Positions 5,771 through 7,092 of a DNA stretch of 7,092 nucleotides are shown here, piece by piece. The DNA comes from an uncultured Gammaproteobacteria bacterium (GTDB lineage: Bacteria > Pseudomonadota > Gammaproteobacteria > Pseudomonadales > UBA5518): positions 1-7,092 of the forward strand of contig CAIXOY010000285.1 of assembly GCA_903921135.1 (NCBI GenBank), read 5' to 3'. The position numbers and the translations under genes are program-made. The notes under the pieces were generated by a model. It did not search any database and was not told the DNA's origin. It was given only the letters and a program-made list of their open reading frames with translations. Each line of letters starts with the position of its first letter. Position 1 is the stretch's first letter.

Positions 5771-7092
5771 ATGACGGATGAATCTGCCCTGTTTGCTGCC
5801 GCGGCCGCCGTGGTGGCTGTTCCTCTTGCCGCGCGCCGGCTCCGGCTCTCGTTCGCGAAGCATCCCTCGCTCGCCGGCCACGGGCGCATGGCGTCCTGGC
5901 TTGCGCGGCGCCTGCCCGGGTACCGCTACGACGAAGCACGCTTCTACAGTGCCGATGGCGCGTCTGCGGAGCTCAGCGAGCGTCGGCGCGTTGCGCTGCG
6001 CATGCTCGGTGACACGCTGCGCGGCCGTAGCCCGCAGACGCTTGCCGCCACCGCCGAGGCCCGCGAGGGCCTCTCCGACCTGCAGTTCACCTCGGCCTAT
6101 CGCGTGCCCTTCCAGTTCGTGCCGGTGCTGCGCAAGCACATTGCCATCGGCTCCTTCTGGGCGCGCTCCGAGGGTGCGGATCTGGTGGATCTGGATGGCA
6201 ACCGCTGCATCGACCTCACCGGCTCCTACGGCGTGAACGTTTTCGGCAACGATTTCTACAAATCCTGCATCGACGAGGGCTGGGAGCGCACGCGCGATCT
6301 CGGCGCGGTGCTGGGCGGTTATCACCCGGTCATGCTGGAAAACATCCGGCAGCTGAAAGCGATTTCGGGTCTGGACGAGGTCTCGTTCCACATGTCCGGC
6401 ACCGAGGCCGTGATGCAGGCGGTGCGGCTCGCGCGTTACCACACGCGCAAGCGTCGCATCGTGCGTTTCTGCGGCGCCTACCACGGCTGGTGGGGCGAGG
6501 TGCAACCGGGCCCCGGAAACCCCGTGCCCACGCGCGATACCTTCACCCTGCGCGACATGCACGAGCGCACTCTCGGCATCCTGAGGAGCCGCAACGACAT
6601 CGCCTGCGTGCTGGTAAATCCCCTTCAAGCCCTGCACCCCAACCGCCCGGCACCGGGTGATTCGGGGCTTCTCGACAGTGGCCGCAGCGCTGGCTTCGAT
6701 CGCGCTGCTTACACCGCGTGGTTGCGCGAATTGCGCGAGGTATGTACCGCGCGGGGCATCGTGCTGATCTTCGACGAGGTGTTCGTAGGGTTCCGCATCG
6801 CACCCGGCGGCGCACAGGAATACTTCGGTGTGAAGGCCGACATGGTGACATGGGGCAAGACGCTGGGCGGCGGTCTGCCGGTGGGTGTGGTCTGCGGCAA
6901 GGCCGCGCTCATGCGTCGCTACCGCGACGACCACCCGGCGGATATCTGCTTCGCGCGTGGCACCTTCAACTCGCACCCCGCCGTGATGGGCGCGATGAAC
7001 GTGTTCCTCGAGCGCCTCGATTCCCCTGCCGTACGCGCCGCCTACGAGGGGCAGGACGCGCGCTGGAACGCGCGCGCCGCGGCGTTCAACGC
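5771..7092 (+). CDS. PLP-dependent class III aminotransferase, glutamate-1-semialdehyde aminomutase-like, N-terminally extended (3' end outside window)
   Basis: Partial gene: 440 codons are visible and the frame is still open at the right edge. The fold-type I, class III features are clear. MSGTEAVMQAVRLAR (208-222) binds the PLP phosphate, GAYHGWWG (235-242) stacks on the cofactor, D335 in LIFDEVFVGFR (332-342) contacts the pyridine nitrogen, K363 in TWGKTLGGGLPVG (360-372) is the Schiff-base lysine, and FARGTFNSHP (394-403) follows. The closest familiar family is glutamate-1-semialdehyde 2,1-aminomutase (HemL-like). However, the conserved DLVDLDGNRCIDL block sits near residue 143, against about 48 in HemL, so there are roughly 90 extra N-terminal residues. 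The start of the protein (about 5-21) is Ala/Val-rich and hydrophobic, followed by basic residues, suggesting a membrane-associated or amphipathic helix. A proline/glycine-rich insertion (about 289-312) is also unlike HemL. It is therefore probably not the haem enzyme but an aminotransferase or aminomutase of unknown substrate. It is divergent from psd, which allows coordinated expression. Confidence 0.9.
   Translation, partial: MTDESALFAAAAAVVAVPLAARRLRLSFAKHPSLAGHGRMASWLARRLPGYRYDEARFYSADGASAELSERRRVALRMLGDTLRGRSPQTLAATAEAREGLSDLQFTSAYRVPFQFVPVLRKHIAIGSFWARSEGADLVDLDGNRCIDLTGSYGVNVFGNDFYKSCIDEGWERTRDLGAVLGGYHPVMLENIRQLKAISGLDEVSFHMSGTEAVMQAVRLARYHTRKRRIVRFCGAYHGWWGEVQPGPGNPVPTRDTFTLRDMHERTLGILRSRNDIACVLVNPLQALHPNRPAPGDSGLLDSGRSAGFDRAAYTAWLRELREVCTARGIVLIFDEVFVGFRIAPGGAQEYFGVKADMVTWGKTLGGGLPVGVVCGKAALMRRYRDDHPADICFARGTFNSHPAVMGAMNVFLERLDSPAVRAAYEGQDARWNARAAAFN

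Noticed and set aside
5723..6976. A 417-codon open frame on the minus strand opposite the aminotransferase
   Set aside because: Its translation is rich in His, Arg, Ala and Gln with no recognisable domain, while the + strand frame carries every class III aminotransferase motif. It is a shadow frame caused by high GC.
5771..7092. Assignment of the aminotransferase as hemL
   Set aside because: The long N-terminal extension and the insertion at about 289-312 do not fit HemL, and no other tetrapyrrole gene is nearby.

Overview
The window is a GC-rich, gene-dense bacterial chromosome segment. Lipid-related enzymes of proteobacterial type and the overall protein similarity suggest a high-GC proteobacterium, most likely a gammaproteobacterium. 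That placement is inferred from the protein style only, because there is no rRNA or tRNA in the window. I see six protein-coding genes and no mobile element, CRISPR array, tRNA, rRNA or phage gene. No gap between genes exceeds 70 bases.

Left part (29-3901, all +): an MHS-family major facilitator transporter is followed after 8 bases by a KefB/KefC-type cation:proton antiporter with a C-terminal NAD-binding (TrkA-N) domain. After another 46 bases comes a 2-oxoglutarate/Fe(II) oxygenase of the HalD/BesD-like group that keeps the HxD iron-binding motif, so it should hydroxylate rather than halogenate. Middle (3940-4827, +): a calcineurin-like metallophosphoesterase of the UDP-2,3-diacylglucosamine hydrolase-like (COG2908/LpxH-related) group. 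These four + strand genes could form one transcription unit.

Right part: phosphatidylserine decarboxylase (4824-5702, -) converges on the phosphoesterase so tightly that both stop codons lie in one CTAG. Divergent from it, across 68 bases, is a PLP-dependent class III aminotransferase of the glutamate-1-semialdehyde aminomutase-like type (5771 to beyond the right edge). It has an unusual N-terminal extension of about 90-115 residues with a hydrophobic start. A perfect GC hairpin (5739-5754) sits just before its ribosome binding site.

Phosphatidylserine decarboxylase and the phosphoesterase both point to envelope lipid metabolism. The oxygenase and the extended aminotransferase have no assigned substrate. 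The most interesting possibility is that the oxygenase, phosphoesterase, decarboxylase and aminotransferase serve a common pathway making a modified amino-lipid or amino-acid-derived product, with the MFS protein as importer or exporter. This rests only on proximity and is a hypothesis. I do not see an unmistakably new system here.
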